Below are positions 45,962 through 58,592 of a stretch of DNA of 64,000 nucleotides, one piece after another. Position 1 is the first letter of the stretch. Every line of letters starts with the position of its first letter. The stretch spans positions 37,851,501-37,915,500 of the forward strand of contig NC_083710.1 of assembly GCF_033118175.1 (NCBI RefSeq), read 5' to 3'. The stretch is from Dama dama (lineage: Eukaryota > Chordata > Mammalia > Artiodactyla > Cervidae). Position numbers and translations under genes: made by a program. The notes under the pieces were generated by a model that saw only the letters and a list, made by a program, of their open reading frames with translations, did no database searches and was not told the origin of the DNA.

Positions 45962-47898
45962 GTGTGGTATCTGGCTTTTCAGTCTTGAGATTCACAGTTA
46001 TTTTAGCCTCTGCTTTGTATATTGTCGGGTGAACTTCAGAGACGACATTGAATGCTGATGAAATTTCAGTGTGTCTTGTGTTTTCTCTAGTTATCTCGGT
46101 AACCATATCAAATCTTCATCGTGTGATGCAAAAGTTAACGTCATCATTTCCGGTGGAATCAATGTATTATAGTCAGTCATTTTATATGAAGTTCGAGACT
46201 TTACGTCAGCCTACACAAAATTGTTACTCTAAAAGCTTTTGTACTGCAGATTTTTGAGTCAGGCAAACTGGTTTTCACAGATTATCTTGTACATATTTTT
46301 AAATAACAGGAAGAAGGAAATATAATGTCCAATGGTACGTAACTAACACAGAGGAGAACTTTGAAATGATCTTGGTTTCTCACTTTCCCTATAGAAATTT
46401 TGCTCTTCTTTATTAAACTTGAGTATTTTGATGATGACTTTGAAGTCATGTGTGGAATGTAGAAAGAATATGAGGTTTCTGATTCAGTTACACTAGGAAA
46501 TACTTGTAACTTTTAGGGCTGTTCTTCTGGAACCAGAGTTCTTAGTATTTACTGTGGTCTTGTGATAAAACTTTTTAATGAAATCAGCACCAGTTATGGC
46601 TTAATTTGCAATTGTTTTTGCATTTTGAACTTGCAGGAGAAGGGGCTGCCCTGGCAGAGTTCTAGCTGTCGCTAGAGTAACATGTAATTGATTCCCCAAA
46701 CTGGGGCAGTCCTGAGGGTTAAGAAGTGATATTATTCTCAGCCACTGGCCCAAATTGGGACTGCCCTGAGCAAGTGGGACACAGAAGCATCCTCACCATG
46801 GCCCATTTTTAGCAAACCTATTTTTAAAATTGCATTTACAGTGTTATAATATATAGTATTGTGTTAAGTAATATTATGTATTATGTAATAAAACTGATGA
46901 AGTCATTATGTAACAATTATGTGAATATTAATAGTCATGTGTTCAACTATCTGTGAGTTATTCCTCACATCTGTGACATGCAGTGGTTTTTAAATTTTAT
47001 GGGGGCATACTTGTGCGTTGCATAAGCCTGGAGCCTGTTGTCAGGGGTGTATTGTCCAGAGAGTCCCCTGGCGGTGGGTATCTGCTCTCACTGTGGGTTT
47101 GATCCCTGTCTGAGAACCAGCACACTTATGTGGGATGAGTTCCCTGGGTGCTGATCTCTAATCCAAGGACTTGCCAAGGTCATGAGAGTTCTGTTCTCCA
47201 GCCACCAGGCTTCTCCCTGACATAATTTCAGTAATGGGAGCGCAGAGGGGACTGTGGACAATGGGGGGCCATGGGCCAGCCTTGTTGACTGGACGTGGTG
47301 GTGGGCTGGTGGACGTAACATTTCCTACTGAAAATACCCCAACGCTCAGGATTTGGTGCTTGTGATGCCTAAGCCTGTGGTCGGTGACCCTGCGTGCCAC
47401 GGGTGGACCCCACAGGGGTCTTGTGTGAAGGCTAGATCCTCAAGTCACTGTCCATTTCAGACTCGCTCAGGACATATGCTTGAGATCACCTGTTCTTTCT
47501 CATTCTCTCAGAGAATCTGTGGTTGAAATTTTACTTTGCACACAGGCTACAAATCTGTTCTGTTTAGTTGGGTTCACAAGGCTGTAGGGAGAGTGTAAAT
47601 ATCCAAATATTCCATATGTATTTTAATTAATTTAGTAAATGCTTGAAGATACATCTTAGGTTTTCTCAATAATCACTTAAAGCCTCTCAATGCCTGGTGC
47701 TTTTTGAATCTAAAGAGAAACCATTTTTTTGCATTCAAAGAATTATGTTTCCAAAGCAAGACTTAGTTTATTTTTAGATAACTCTGTTTAGAATCCTTCT
47801 GTGGCTTATACTTCTCCATGTGTAACTGTGCAGTGTAATTGTGATTATCAGTGTCAGTATAGTTCAGAGTTGATGGTGATTTGAATTTTCCTTTGCAG
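45962..47898. other. SACS intron 6
   Basis: No ruminant SINE or BovB copy. AT-rich near 46,830-46,940 and again over the last 400 bases before exon 7, which makes the GC rise inside exon 7 abrupt. Confidence 0.65.
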
Positions 47899-49393
47899 AT
47901 GTTCCTTGCATCTTTAGTGGTGACCAGATTGGCATGTTAGATCCTCATCAGACACTTTTCGGTCCACACGAATCAGGCCAGTGTTGGAATCTCAGAGATG
48001 ACAGCAAAGAAATTAGCGAGCTTTCAGACCAGTTTGCGCCATTTATTGGCCTTTTTGGAAGCACCAAGGAGACGTTTGTGAAGGGCAGCTTCCCCGGAAC
48101 GTTCTTCCGTTTCCCGCTTCGGCGGCAGCCCTCCCAACTTAGCGGGACCCTCTACAACAAGCAGAAGGTCCTGGAGCTGTTCGAGTCCTTCCAGGCAGAC
48201 GCGGACACGGTGCTGCTCTTCCTGAAGAGTGTGCAGGACGTGTCCCTGCACGTCCGCGAGGCCGACGGCTCGGAGAAGCTGGTCTTCAGAGTGTCGGCCC
48301 ACGAGCCGGCAGCGCCGGCGCCAGAGCGGCCCGGGGCGGTGGAGGCGCTGGGGGCCGCCCTCCGTGACTACTGCGAGCGGGTGCCCAGCGGCGGCGTCAC
48401 GTGCGTCACATACCCCGTGAGCATCGTCCTGGAGGACGGGGGCGCCCAGGGCGCCCGGGAAACGTCTTGGCTGGTGTGCAACAGCGTGGGCGGCCGGGGC
48501 CTGAGCGCGCAGCTGGACGCGCTGGCCGACGAGCTGCGCTTCGTCCCAGTCATCGGCATCGCCACGCCCCTGCCGGGCCCGGCGGAAGAGGACGGGGCCG
48601 GAGGCGCGGCTGCTGGGTTCTCAGGGAAAGCCTTCTGCTTCCTCCCTTTACCGCCGGGCGAGGAGAGCCGGACTGGGCTCCCGGTCCACGTCAGCGGCTT
48701 CTTCGGCCTGACGGACAACCGCAGGAGCATCAAGTGGCGGGAGCTGGACCAGTGGAGGGACCCGGCCGCCGTGTGGAACGAGTTGCTTGTGCTGAGCGTG
48801 GTGCCCAGGGCCTACGCCGCCCTCATCCTCGATGCCATTGCCCGCCTGCGGGCTGGCTGCAGCCCTGGGCTGCCGCTCTCGGTGGCCGCGGTCTATGGGC
48901 TGTGGCCAGATGCCGCGCGGGTCAAGCTGCCCTGGCGGCCGGCGCTGGAGCCGCTGTTCCAGGAGCTCTTCCAGCACGCGGTGCTGCCCTCCCTGGGCGG
49001 CCACTGGGTTCCCCTGGAGCAGGCATGCTTCTCGGATCTGGACGAGGGCCTGGACTACACCCCGGCCGTCCTCCACTTCCTGCAGCGCTCTGGGAGGCAG
49101 GTGGTCCGGGCCCCGGCCCACCTGGCTGCCGCCGCCCAGCTCGTGGCCTCCAGCGCCGGGCCGCTGACGCAGGTGACACCCGCGTGGACCCGGCAGGTGC
49201 TGCGGAAGGCGGGCCTGGGCGGCGCGGGTGCGCCCGAGAGGCTGCACCTGCTGGAGTTTGTGCTCTCCGACCAGGCCTACGGCGAGCTGCTGGGGCTGGA
49301 GCTGCTGCCGCTGCAGAGCGGGGCCTTCGTCCCCTTCTCCTCGTCCGCGTGCGACCAGGACGTGGTCTATATCGCCTCGCAGGAGCACCCCAG
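47899..49393 (+). CDS. SACS: SACS coding exon 7: body of sacsin repeat 1, GC-saturated
   Basis: Residues 199 (split) to 697 (split), 1,495 bases. Acceptor CTTTGCAG|A, donor CCCAG|GTAGGC. It begins DVPCIFSGDQIGMLDPHQ, completing the ATPase module, then continues through FPGTFFRFPLR, LPPGEESRTGLPVH (residues near 458-462) and FFGLTDNRRSIKW, a block repeated in repeat 2. It ends HLLEFVLSDQAYGELLGLELLPLQ. From about 48,070 the exon is very GC- and CpG-rich, while both flanking introns are AT-rich. Relative to remembered human sacsin, many Lys, Asn, Ile and Ser positions have become Arg, Gly, Val and Ala. Conserved motifs are kept and there is no stop or frameshift, so it is a working exon rather than a pseudo-copy. 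Confidence 0.95.
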
Positions 49394-49919
49394 GTAGGCG
49401 GGGCCCCCGCCTAGCCGTGTAGGTGTGCGTAAGGCCTTAGGGGGCTCTGCAGAGCTGCTCCATTAGAAAAGAACACACCGTTAAGTTCTGTTGTGGAAGG
49501 GCCTCCAGATGTTTATCCGTTAAAAATCGGTGCAAGCCGTCGTTGTTCCTGGAAATTCTAATAGCAGAACGTGGAAAAGAATGGCTACAAAGAGCTAGTA
49601 ATAACTAAAGTTAGTCAAAAGTAAATTATTTTGATGAAATTAAATTCACGAAAATACTCGGTAATCATAGCTCAGGATGCCTATTGACATTTCAGGGAAT
49701 ACAGTCCATGTTTCTCTAAGGTGTTCTTGGGCCGTCCCTGAGTTTGCATGCTACCTCAGGGTTTAAAGCCACACCTGGATAGTACTAGATCACAAGGATT
49801 GCGTGTGATTTGAGGTGTGCTTTATAACTTAGGTAAAATAGTGAGCACATGTAACTGGCTTGAAATTATTATCACTGAACTTATCTACTTAAAATTGCTG
49901 CATTTCTGTCACTTTTTAG

Positions 49920-50011
49920 GTCCCTTTTCCCAGGTCTTGAAGGACGATTTCTTTTGGATAACTTGAAGCCTCACCTTCTAGCTGCTTTAAAGGAAGCTGC
50001 CCAAACCCGAG
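49920..50011 (+). CDS. SACS: SACS coding exon 8 (small exon, repeat 1)
   Basis: Residues 697 (split) to 728 (split), 92 bases. Acceptor CTTTTTAG|G, donor CGAG|GTATTA. The peptide SLFPGLEGRFLLDNLKPHLL then AALKEAAQTR matches sacsin closely. Composition drops back to ordinary, in contrast to the exon 500 bases upstream. The frame joins exon 7 (CCC AG|G) and the giant exon (G|GA AGA CCC). Confidence 0.95.
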
Positions 50012-52864
50012 GTATTATAGCTATTTTAGCTTTTTAAAAATAAATGTATTTATAAAAATGTGACCAGTTTATGTGCTTCCTGTTAAGTTGAACAAGTATG
50101 GAATTGCCTATTGATCAGCAGCTCCATAGGTTCAACCTCATGTACTTGTGGTTTGAGATGTGTCAGTCATGGATGCTGACATCTGTCCGAATGCGAAGGT
50201 GGTCCTGTGTTTAGAAACCTGTGTTTAGGGTTAGGGTGTGGCGGTGGTCCTCACCCCTGCACAGTGCCTCACGGGCCTGCAGTGCTTCCCCATTTCTTTC
50301 CCCATTTTTGCCCCCAGCCTCCTCCCTGGTGGCCCGCGTGGCGGTGAGAGCACTGCTGTGGGTTAGGTGGACACATGAGGGGAGAGGGAGTCTGCCTGCT
50401 CTGCCCCCACGCCACCTGCCTCCAGGGTTCCATGTGGTTGTGTTGGGGTGGCTTTGGGGACCTGCAGGTTGAGAAGTGACCTGTGCATCAGGGTCGGGAG
50501 GACTCCTGGGGCCGAGGCAGGAATGGGTGCCCTCTACTGGGAGTCCTTTTCAGGAAAAGACAGAATAATTGGAGGAAAAATCACTAAGGTTCTGTTTAAC
50601 CTTATCTTTCAACTTTTGTGAGCACCTTTGTAAGACTGTTGCCTGAATTTTTTTTTGTTTATTTATTCTTTCAGCCACTCTTTTTTTTTTTAAATTGAAG
50701 GATATTGAACTTTTTTTAAGTTAGATATTGGCCTGAAAAATTCTGGGTTTGTCCTACCAGGTAAGGTTGTAAAGCGTGCTCTTTGTGACGTGTCTTTTGT
50801 ACTGTGTGCTGGTTTGTTTTCAAAGGTAACGGCTAAAGGAAAACTTGCTAATGGTCATGCACCTTCATTCCTGTAAATGGAAGCAAAAGGAGTTGGCGCT
50901 TGGGGGACAGATTCAGGATGGAGCGCAGGGAAGCTGTGGGCAATGCAGTGTGAGCCGGAGGGCTCACTGCTGTTCCCTGTGTCAGGAGCTTTAGAGGAGC
51001 CCTGTTGGGAGTCTTAATGTGGATTCTTGCCTATGTCTCTGCCGTTCTCTGCTCCAAAGTTTTACAAGTTCTTACTTCCCAAGTTCTCTATTATCTTCTT
51101 ATGTAAAACATTACATTGCAATACAACGTACACACAGAGAAGTATACTTATCTTACACGTAGGTCTAGTGGAATTTTATAATCTGAACACGCCTGGATCA
51201 GAACCAGAAGGCTGGCTGCCTCTCTGAGATAGTATTGACCACCAAAGGGCAACTGTGACCCTGACTCTCGACAGCACAGGTTCACTCAGGGCTTCCTGTG
51301 CTTCCTCTGGGGGGAATCCATGTGCACACAGTCTGCTGCGGTCACTTGCCCTGAATTTGGGATCGTCCAGCTTGGTGTCCGCAGTTGCAGACCGTTCTTT
51401 CTCACAGCTGTGCTATTTCATTGTGTGGTTTCACTTTGTTTTGAAGAGAGAATTTTTGTTCATGTGCATTAGTTTCTGAGGTAGGTAGGGAGTTGGAAAT
51501 CAGTCGAAAATTATTCAGAATCAAATCAGGTTCAAAGGGTAGAAGATCAGCAGGATAATGTTGGTCTTAATTAGAATTTTCAAGTACTCCGTGGCACAGG
51601 GCGTGGCCACAACCTCTTCTCTAGCCCCGCATGAATGGGGACCTATCGTAATATTTTTGGGATGAGTTACATTTATTTACTGCTAACTCAGTAATTTGAT
51701 ATCTTTGTAAAGCTGAGTCTTCCCACTCTGTGTATTTTCTCATTTTCTCATCTACTATGAGTTCTGATTTGTTATTTTGGAATCATCTGTAGACTCGTGT
51801 TTTATCTCTGGTTCCTGGTTTTACAGTAGAAGGGATGTCTTTGGTGTTATTGTCACCCATGATGTGCAGCTAGTTATCCCAGGAGTTGTGTTCACTGTCA
51901 GTTATCTGGATTTAAGTATTAATATTAGCCTGCCACCATTGTGATTATTTAATCATCCTGGTTTCTAGCCTTTCTGGTGTCTTTATCTGGCCACGTGGTG
52001 AAGGACTGCCTCCCGGGCATCCTCCCTGTTGTTTTGTACCATTAGTTCCAGACAGAAATGTATTTTTGATGTCACTTTATCCCCATGAACAGATTTACTG
52101 CTTGGGGAGCATTATGGTGTAGGGCCAGGGGGAGCATTATGGTGTAGGGCCAGCGGGGACTCAGTAATTACCCCTTTGCTTTCCTTTCCTGGGACCCCAG
52201 TTGGTGAAGGAAGACACAGAGAGGAACCAGTGGGCAGACCTTACTGGTCAGTCCTGCGTCACTGCAGTGACCTGGTCTTGGAAGCATGGCTTAGGGCACA
52301 ATGTGGGCCTGTACTCTGACCTCTAGGGTGAGATAGGCTCACCAGGCTGGTCACAGATAGCACTGGGGACCTTGACTTCCTTCCCAGCATGCCCTGCACT
52401 GTGGAGCTGCGGGAGCCACCCCAGGCGTCCCTCTGGTCAGGGGCAGGCGTCTCTTCCTACACTGAGTGGTCAGTGAGCCAGTCTTCTTGCTGACGTATGG
52501 GGCAAGAGTGTGAAAAGAGAGGCCGAGAGGGCTGCGTCTGTGGGGCTCCCTTCCTACAGTGGGAACGTCACAGATGTGAAATGTCAGTGGGTCTTTTTGG
52601 CTGTAAAAACAGATTATGTGATCCTTTAGCTGACACAAAGCACCATGGGCTTGTCTTTCCTAATTTTAAGTAAAATCTTACTGGCCATATTTGGAAGTAC
52701 AACTGCACACAGTTGCATGGGAAGTGTTTTCTTTCGAAATGGGTGTAGCCCCAACAAAATACCATCTTCCACTTGTTTCACATGTAAAATCCTCAGCTAA
52801 GTACTATGGTACTGCTGGTACTCTCACTATTTAACTCTGTCGCCTCTCATTTGCAGTTGCACGT
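50012..52864. other. SACS intron 8, 5' part
   Basis: About 2.8 kb with no ruminant SINE; only T-rich tracts near 50,650-50,690 and the 25-base duplication at 52,104. Confidence 0.65.
52104..52153. repeat. 25-base tandem duplication
   Basis: GGGGAGCATTATGGTGTAGG occurs twice, 25 bases apart, in SACS intron 8. Confidence 0.9.
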
Positions 52865-53626
52865 TTCAGTTCAGTCAGTCAGTTAAGTTGCTCAGTCGTG
52901 TCCGACTCTTTGTGACCCCATGGACTGCAGCACACCAGGCTTTCCTGTCCACCACCAACTCCCAGAGCCTACTCAAACTTATGTCCATTGAGTCAGTGAT
53001 GCCATCCAACCATCTCATCCTCTGTTGTCCCCTTCTCCTCCCACCTTCAGTTTTTTCCCAGCATCAGGGTCTTTTCAAATAAGTCAGTTCTTCACATCAG
53101 GTGGCCAAAATATTGGAGTTTCAGCTTCAGCATCAGTCCTTCCAATGAATATTCAGGACTGATTTCCTTTAGGATGGACTGGTTGGATTTCTCCTTGCTG
53201 TCCAAGGGACTCTCACGAGTCTTCTCCAACACCACAGTTCAAAAGCATCCGTTCTTTGGCACTCAGCTTTCATCACAGTCCAACTCTCACATCCATACAT
53301 GACCACTGGAAAAACGATAGCTGTAACTAGACAGACCTTTGTTGACAAAGTAATGTCTCTGCTTTTTAATATGCTGTCTACATTGGTCATAACTTTTCCT
53401 CCAAGGAGAAAGCATCTTTTAATTTCATGGCTGCATCACCATCTGCAGTGATTTTGGAGCCCCCAAAATAAAGTCTCTCACTATTTCCATTGTTTCCCCA
53501 GCTATTTGCCATGAAGTGATGGGACCAGATGCCATGATCTTAGTTTTCTGAACATTGAGTTTTAAGCCAACTTTTTCACTCTCCTCTTTCAGTTTCATCA
53601 AGAGGCTCTTTAGTTCTTCTTCCCTT
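52865..53626 (-). mobile_element. BovB LINE 3' part in SACS intron 8, antisense
   Basis: The reverse complement of the BovB 3' 760 bases. The 3' end lies at the left (TTCAGTTCAGTCAGTCAG), followed leftward-to-rightward by the Arg-rich block, the VVMYGCESW block near 53,300 and the QKTKIMASGP block near 53,550. Frames are broken. Confidence 0.9.
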
Positions 53627-54621
53627 GTTCTCGTGTCTCTGGGCTCTGGGGATGGAATTTCTGCATCGCCCTTCTCTGACTGTGCTGTGAGGCCCCAGGG
53701 CCTCCTCCCTGCCATGCTCATCTCATCTCATCACCATCCGCTGATGGGTTCCAGAGTGTATCCTGACTCCTGACAGGTCCGGTCTTGTCTGAGTGGTCTG
53801 TGGGGCTCCCATGACTGGCCTTGAGAGACCAGAGTTCCCTTCATCCGAGAGAGTAGACCCCTGTGAGGTTTGTTACCCCCATGTGGCACAGAGCCCACTT
53901 CAAGGTGGATACTTGGTAAAGTTTTCTTTTACACGAATTCAGGTTTTCTCGTATCTGTATTTCTGCACAGTATCCCCTTTCCTTAAAATACTCTCTCTCC
54001 TGCACCCTGCCTGCGGGCTTCTGTTCATCTCTTTACCTTCAATCTACAAGTCTCCTCCATGGAGAGGCTTTCTCTGCCATCCCTGCCCCTGCAGGCCACG
54101 CGGACCTGAGCTGGGTGCCTGTGTGTCACTCTGGAGCCTATCGCCGCCCATTTAATCCCCTCTGCCTGATCTGCCCCTGGGCACATGTTCCCAGTGCCAG
54201 GTTGATAGGCTGATGCTGAGCTTGCATTGTTGGGCTGGGTGGGATGGAGCTGCGGGGATGGGGATACAAGCAGGCAGATGCCTGCAGTGTGGCCGTGAGT
54301 CAGAATTTCTTTTCAAATGTGTATCTTCTGTGTCTCATTTGTTCTCCACCTTCATCCTCCTCTGAGGGACGGAGACACTGAGGCTAAAAGAGCTTGAAGG
54401 ACTTAGGACTCTCTGGAACTTCAGAGTTGGGGTGAAGATTCTGTTGTTTTGTTTTTTCTATCACAGGTCTAGGTTATTTCTGTATTAAGTTACTTGAGTA
54501 AGTGGGTGACTCTTGGAAGTTAGAAGAGCAGGTAAATGGGTTTTGGAGGAAGTAGAAGAAAAGCAGTTGAATCAGACATATGGTAGGAATGATTCATAAT
54601 TTGGATTTAGTTTATATTGAA

Positions 54622-54885
54622 AGTGAAAGTCGCTCAGCCGTGTCCAACTCTTTACAACCCCATGGACTGTACAGTCCATGGAGTTCTCCAGGCCAGAATA
54701 CTGGAGTGGGTAGCCTTTCCCTTCTTCAGGGGATCTTCTCAACCCAGGGATTTAACCCAGGTCTCCTGCATTGCAGGTGGATTCTTTACTAGCTGAGCCA
54801 TAAGGGAAGCCCAAGAAAAACTGGAGTGGGTAGCCTATTCCTTCTCCAGCAGATCTTCCTGACCCAGGAATCGAACCTAGGTCAA
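54622..54885 (-). mobile_element. Composite Bov-tA (truncated monomer plus full monomer) with one target-site duplication
   Basis: A complete antisense tA3-like copy (to AGCCATAAGGGAAGCCC) is followed by a second partial copy at 54,818-54,885 (ACTGGAGTGGGTAGCCTATT to ATCGAACCTAGGTC). TTATATTGAA is found at 54,612-54,621 and 54,886-54,895, enclosing both. It sits in SACS intron 8. Confidence 0.88.
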
Positions 54886-54895
54886 TTATATTGAA

Positions 54896-56641
54896 GTATA
54901 TCCTTAAATCTTAAATGTATATTCTGCTATGTTTGGAGTTTGTTTATGGCTTTTCTTTTACATAATGATGTGTAAGATTCTGAAAACAGTGCTATCTTAA
55001 GATTCAGAATAATTGCTGTAGCCATTATGTGAAAACTGTGACAATTCCGGCTTTTTCTAAGAACGGATTTAATTATATTCTAGCACAACAACTTCTCTGG
55101 GGATACTCAGGTATGATGACTAAATGTTGTGTTCATTTGCAGCCTGATGTTTTTGTTCATTTGATTCTTTGAATCCTGTTTTTTCATTTACCTCAGTAAC
55201 TAGAAGTTGTATCAGTATTATTTTCTGGTGCTAACAATTAAAGGAGAGAGGAAAGTATACTAGTAGAGTACATAGGTGGTTGTTAAACACACCACAATCA
55301 GGCCATGTTTCAGTTCATAGAACATTTAGTCTCAAATGAAACAATTATGCTGAGATTGGTATTTAAGCTGCGGATTTAATGGAAGGGTGAGAGTGCCCAC
55401 ACTTGTTATATGATGAGATTGAAGTGGACAGAGGGGCATCCATTCTAGGATCTCTGTCGATGAAGTGTCAGTTATTGACTGTCTTTATAAAAAGTTTTGA
55501 TAGATTTGTATTATTTTCCTCCAGTTCGTGTTTCCCTGGAAAATCAGGATATGAGGTTAGCTTTACAGAAATTGTTTTTATAGTAAACATTATTTTTGGG
55601 GTCAGTCTATTCCTTGAAGCTAAAATTAATTTAGAAGCTAAGTCACTGTTATAGTGATAATTCATGTAAGTATTAGTCTTGTTTTCTAGCTTGTAGGAAA
55701 AGTGGCTGACCCCCCACAGCTACCATGACTATATTCCTACATCTTTAAGGAGTGATCACAGCGGAAGGCAGAGTCTTGTTGTCAGCAGGCTGCATGGTTA
55801 GCCGTCTGCCTGGGGCGGGGGGTGCTATGGGTGGCGTTGGCAACCGCCCAACTTGTCGTCTATCTCCTGTTCAGGATGGAAGCGAGGACGGCACTGCAGT
55901 GTCACTGCCGACTTCTTGAGAAGTCTGCTCGCAGCGCTGTTCTGAGCCAGCCTGGTGCCCTGTGGAGTAGAGTGAGGCTTTCCTGGGTCCTCGTAGAGCG
56001 TCGGGAGCACCGGGCTGGCCACAGAGCTGCTCTCTCCATCCCTGTGTGCTGCTTTTTCTTCTTTTAAAGATTTGACTGACAGATGGCCTACAGTTTAACT
56101 GGCACCTCATCTTATTTTCAAGTGGACTGTAGCATCCTGTCTCCATCCACGTGGAAAATCTTCCTCAAAGTGAGGGCTGAACCATAGATTTAGCATGCTG
56201 ACGGTTTCACCTTGAGCTGACCCACAGTAAAGCACAAACCACTCTGAGCAGAGTTGTTCCTAAATAGTTACAACTGATAAATACTTTCTGTCTCTAGGAA
56301 CACGCCTGGCACTAAATACTTAACCTCTTTTCACAGTGCTGATAATTCTAAAGACAGGGCCACAGAAGCACAAGTCATTTAATAAGTGCTGTTGAATTAT
56401 TTTATGGATACCGGTTGAGTTCCTTCACAATTTCAAGGGTGCCCCGATCCAGGGCATGGAGACATTTTTCTGTGTTAACATTTATACTTTAGGGTAAAAG
56501 CTGAAAGCTTAACTACAAAATAAACAGAAATCAGAACTCCAGGTCTAATAGACTTCTGTGCTTAGAACTGTCTCTTACTACATTTTCTCTCTCCTTTATT
56601 TTCTATGATTTGTTTCATCAGAGCATGACTGGTGTTAATCG
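54896..56641. other. SACS intron 8, middle part
   Basis: No exon and no repeat that I can name; the ORFs are short and overlapping. Confidence 0.6.
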
Positions 56642-56778
56642 CATGTTACATGTGGTGTGCGCATCAATCACATGTTACATGTGGTGTGTGCAGCTACATG
56701 TTACATGTGGTATGCGTGCCAATCACATGTTACATGTGGCCCACACAATCGCATGTTACATGTGGTGTGCGCGTGTCA
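56642..56778 (+). repeat. Five-copy minisatellite in SACS intron 8
   Basis: CATGTTACATGTGG begins at 56,642, 56,671, 56,697, 56,726 and 56,752; the steps alternate 29, 26, 29, 26. The core is an inverted repeat, CATGT-T-ACATG. Three overlapping ORFs here are products of the array. Confidence 0.95.
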
Positions 56779-58380
56779 TTATTTTATTTGCACATTGATA
56801 CTAGACAGCTGTCCTGAAGGTAGGTATGAGGCTTATAGGCTGCTGAATTTCATGCAAGGTTATTGGACAGTATTATCTGCAGAGTGCATGTTGGGTGGCA
56901 GTCATTAACATGGAACACAGTGTGCTGCACATTTGGTTTTTCTGTTTTTTGTGTTCTGAATTTTAATTTCTAACTTTTTTTGTATCTTTGGTATTATATC
57001 CTTGCCTTGTGATTTGGATATTCTATTATAGTTAATTCAACTATATTGAATTCTATGTTGAATTCAATTCAACATTTTTCAGAACATTAAAAATGAATTA
57101 AAAATAATATTTTAATGGGACTCACAGACCAAGGAGACTGTGCTAGTCAGACTATAGACAAAATTTTGTGACTTCTTAAACACTACTGCCTGACTCACCC
57201 TAAGCCACATAGTGTAGAAACTGACAATAATCAGGACGTGGGTATTGGTGTCTTCAACAGTTACAGTAGTGTGTCCTTGCTTAAACTTCTGTGGCAGTAA
57301 TTTTAAATGTCTTATTGTAACTTGAGAGAGAATCTTCTTGGTAGAAGTTAAGGCCATCTCCCTGGTGTGTGAGTCTTTGAAATAAGAGTGTCCTTCCCTG
57401 TTTAACAGTTAATGATGGACAAAATTTCAAGGGGCTTGAGGTGTTCCCCCTTTTATATTTTTTTCCAAAATTAGTCTTTCCAGAGTCTAGATATTATATG
57501 TATGCTAGGGAGAAAATGGAATGTTAGTTTACATAAGATTGAATTTGAGATGCTTTTTATTTCTCTGTATTGGCAAATACATACCCACAGGTATATCATG
57601 TTACTTTAAAATTTTATTATTTCTGGTATTGTAGATAAATACACGGAAACACAAAATGTGCTTAGAAATAAAATATTATTTTCTAGACCAATGGCTGAAA
57701 ATCAGCAAACATGTTTTTTTCCCCAGAGAAAACCTTACTAGTCTCCTGGTTTATCAACCATCCCAGAGTGCAGCTACCTGGTGGGGAAAGCATGCCATCA
57801 CAGCTGGCCCCTGTGCCCCGTTGCTTAACCCTGAAGCACTGCTGCCAAGGCCAGAGTCCAGAAGAGTGCCTTTTCCTGGGTGATAAGCGCAAGTGAACTC
57901 TGCCTCAGAGTGTCATGGCCGTGCTTCCTGCCTGGACACGCACAGAGCATCTCAGAGCTGGAACCTCGGTCCCTTCCTCTCTCCAGTGAGCCCTCAAGTC
58001 CCAGAGAAACCACACTAGCCCCCTCTCCTCAAACGTCCAGTCATGGTGGACGGGAAGCTCTAGGCTCCTGGCGGCCTCAGTTCCTGTAGCCTGGGTCAGC
58101 TAGTACAGGGACACCAGTCCCTATACCCTCACCTGGAGCCTTGCTTTATCCTTTCAGCTGCTCGGCTCCTGGGAACATCACAAAGAAAAATTCTTACAGG
58201 GCCTGCTTATAAATTTTCCTTAAATAAAATGAGGCTTCTTTAAACTTTATTCACATTTTCTTTGATGCTCTTATTTGTGGACAAATCACCACTAAAAGTT
58301 ATTTTCCATGTTGATTCCATTTGTATGATATTATAGGGTAATTTTTAAAATGCATGTAAACGCATTCTATATATTTATTT
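56779..58380. other. SACS intron 8, 3' part
   Basis: AT-rich at 56,930-57,110, moderately GC-rich at 57,760-58,150; nothing recognised. Confidence 0.6.
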
Positions 58381-58398
58381 AAAATAAGCACTTTCCAG

Positions 58399-58592
58399 GG
58401 GCTTCCCTGGTGGTCCAATGGCTGAGACTTCGTGCTCCCAATGCAGGAGGCCTGACTCAATCCCTGGCCAGGAAACTAGATCGCACATGCTACAACTAAA
58501 GGCCCCACATGCTTCAATGAAGACTGAAGATCCTGCATGTCGCAGCCAACACCTGATGAAGCCAAATAAAATAAATAAATAAAATTTATAAA
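58399..58592 (+). mobile_element. CHR-2-type SINE with 18-base target-site duplication, just before the giant exon
   Basis: GGGCTTCCCTGGTGGTCCAA head and an AAATAAATAAATAAAA tail. AAAATAAGCACTTTCCAG is present at 58,381-58,398 and 58,593-58,610. Its right flank ends 180 bases before the exon at 58,791. Confidence 0.95.

Noticed and set aside
45522..46058. 178-codon frame overlapping exon 6
   Set aside because: It reads exon 6 in the wrong frame and is mainly intronic.
47934..49397. Exon 7 as a separate intronless gene starting at Met 47,934
   Set aside because: The frame continues upstream to a proper acceptor at 47,898 and joins exons 6 and 8 in phase.
48401..49414. 337-codon forward frame and a 246-codon reverse frame over exon 7
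   Set aside because: Very GC-rich DNA has few stop codons in all frames. Only the sacsin frame has conserved motifs and matches the splice phases.
56610..56908. Three overlapping His/Met/Cys-rich frames and a CRISPR-like appearance
   Set aside because: It is a minisatellite in an intron of a vertebrate gene; the spacers are themselves repeated, unlike CRISPR spacers.
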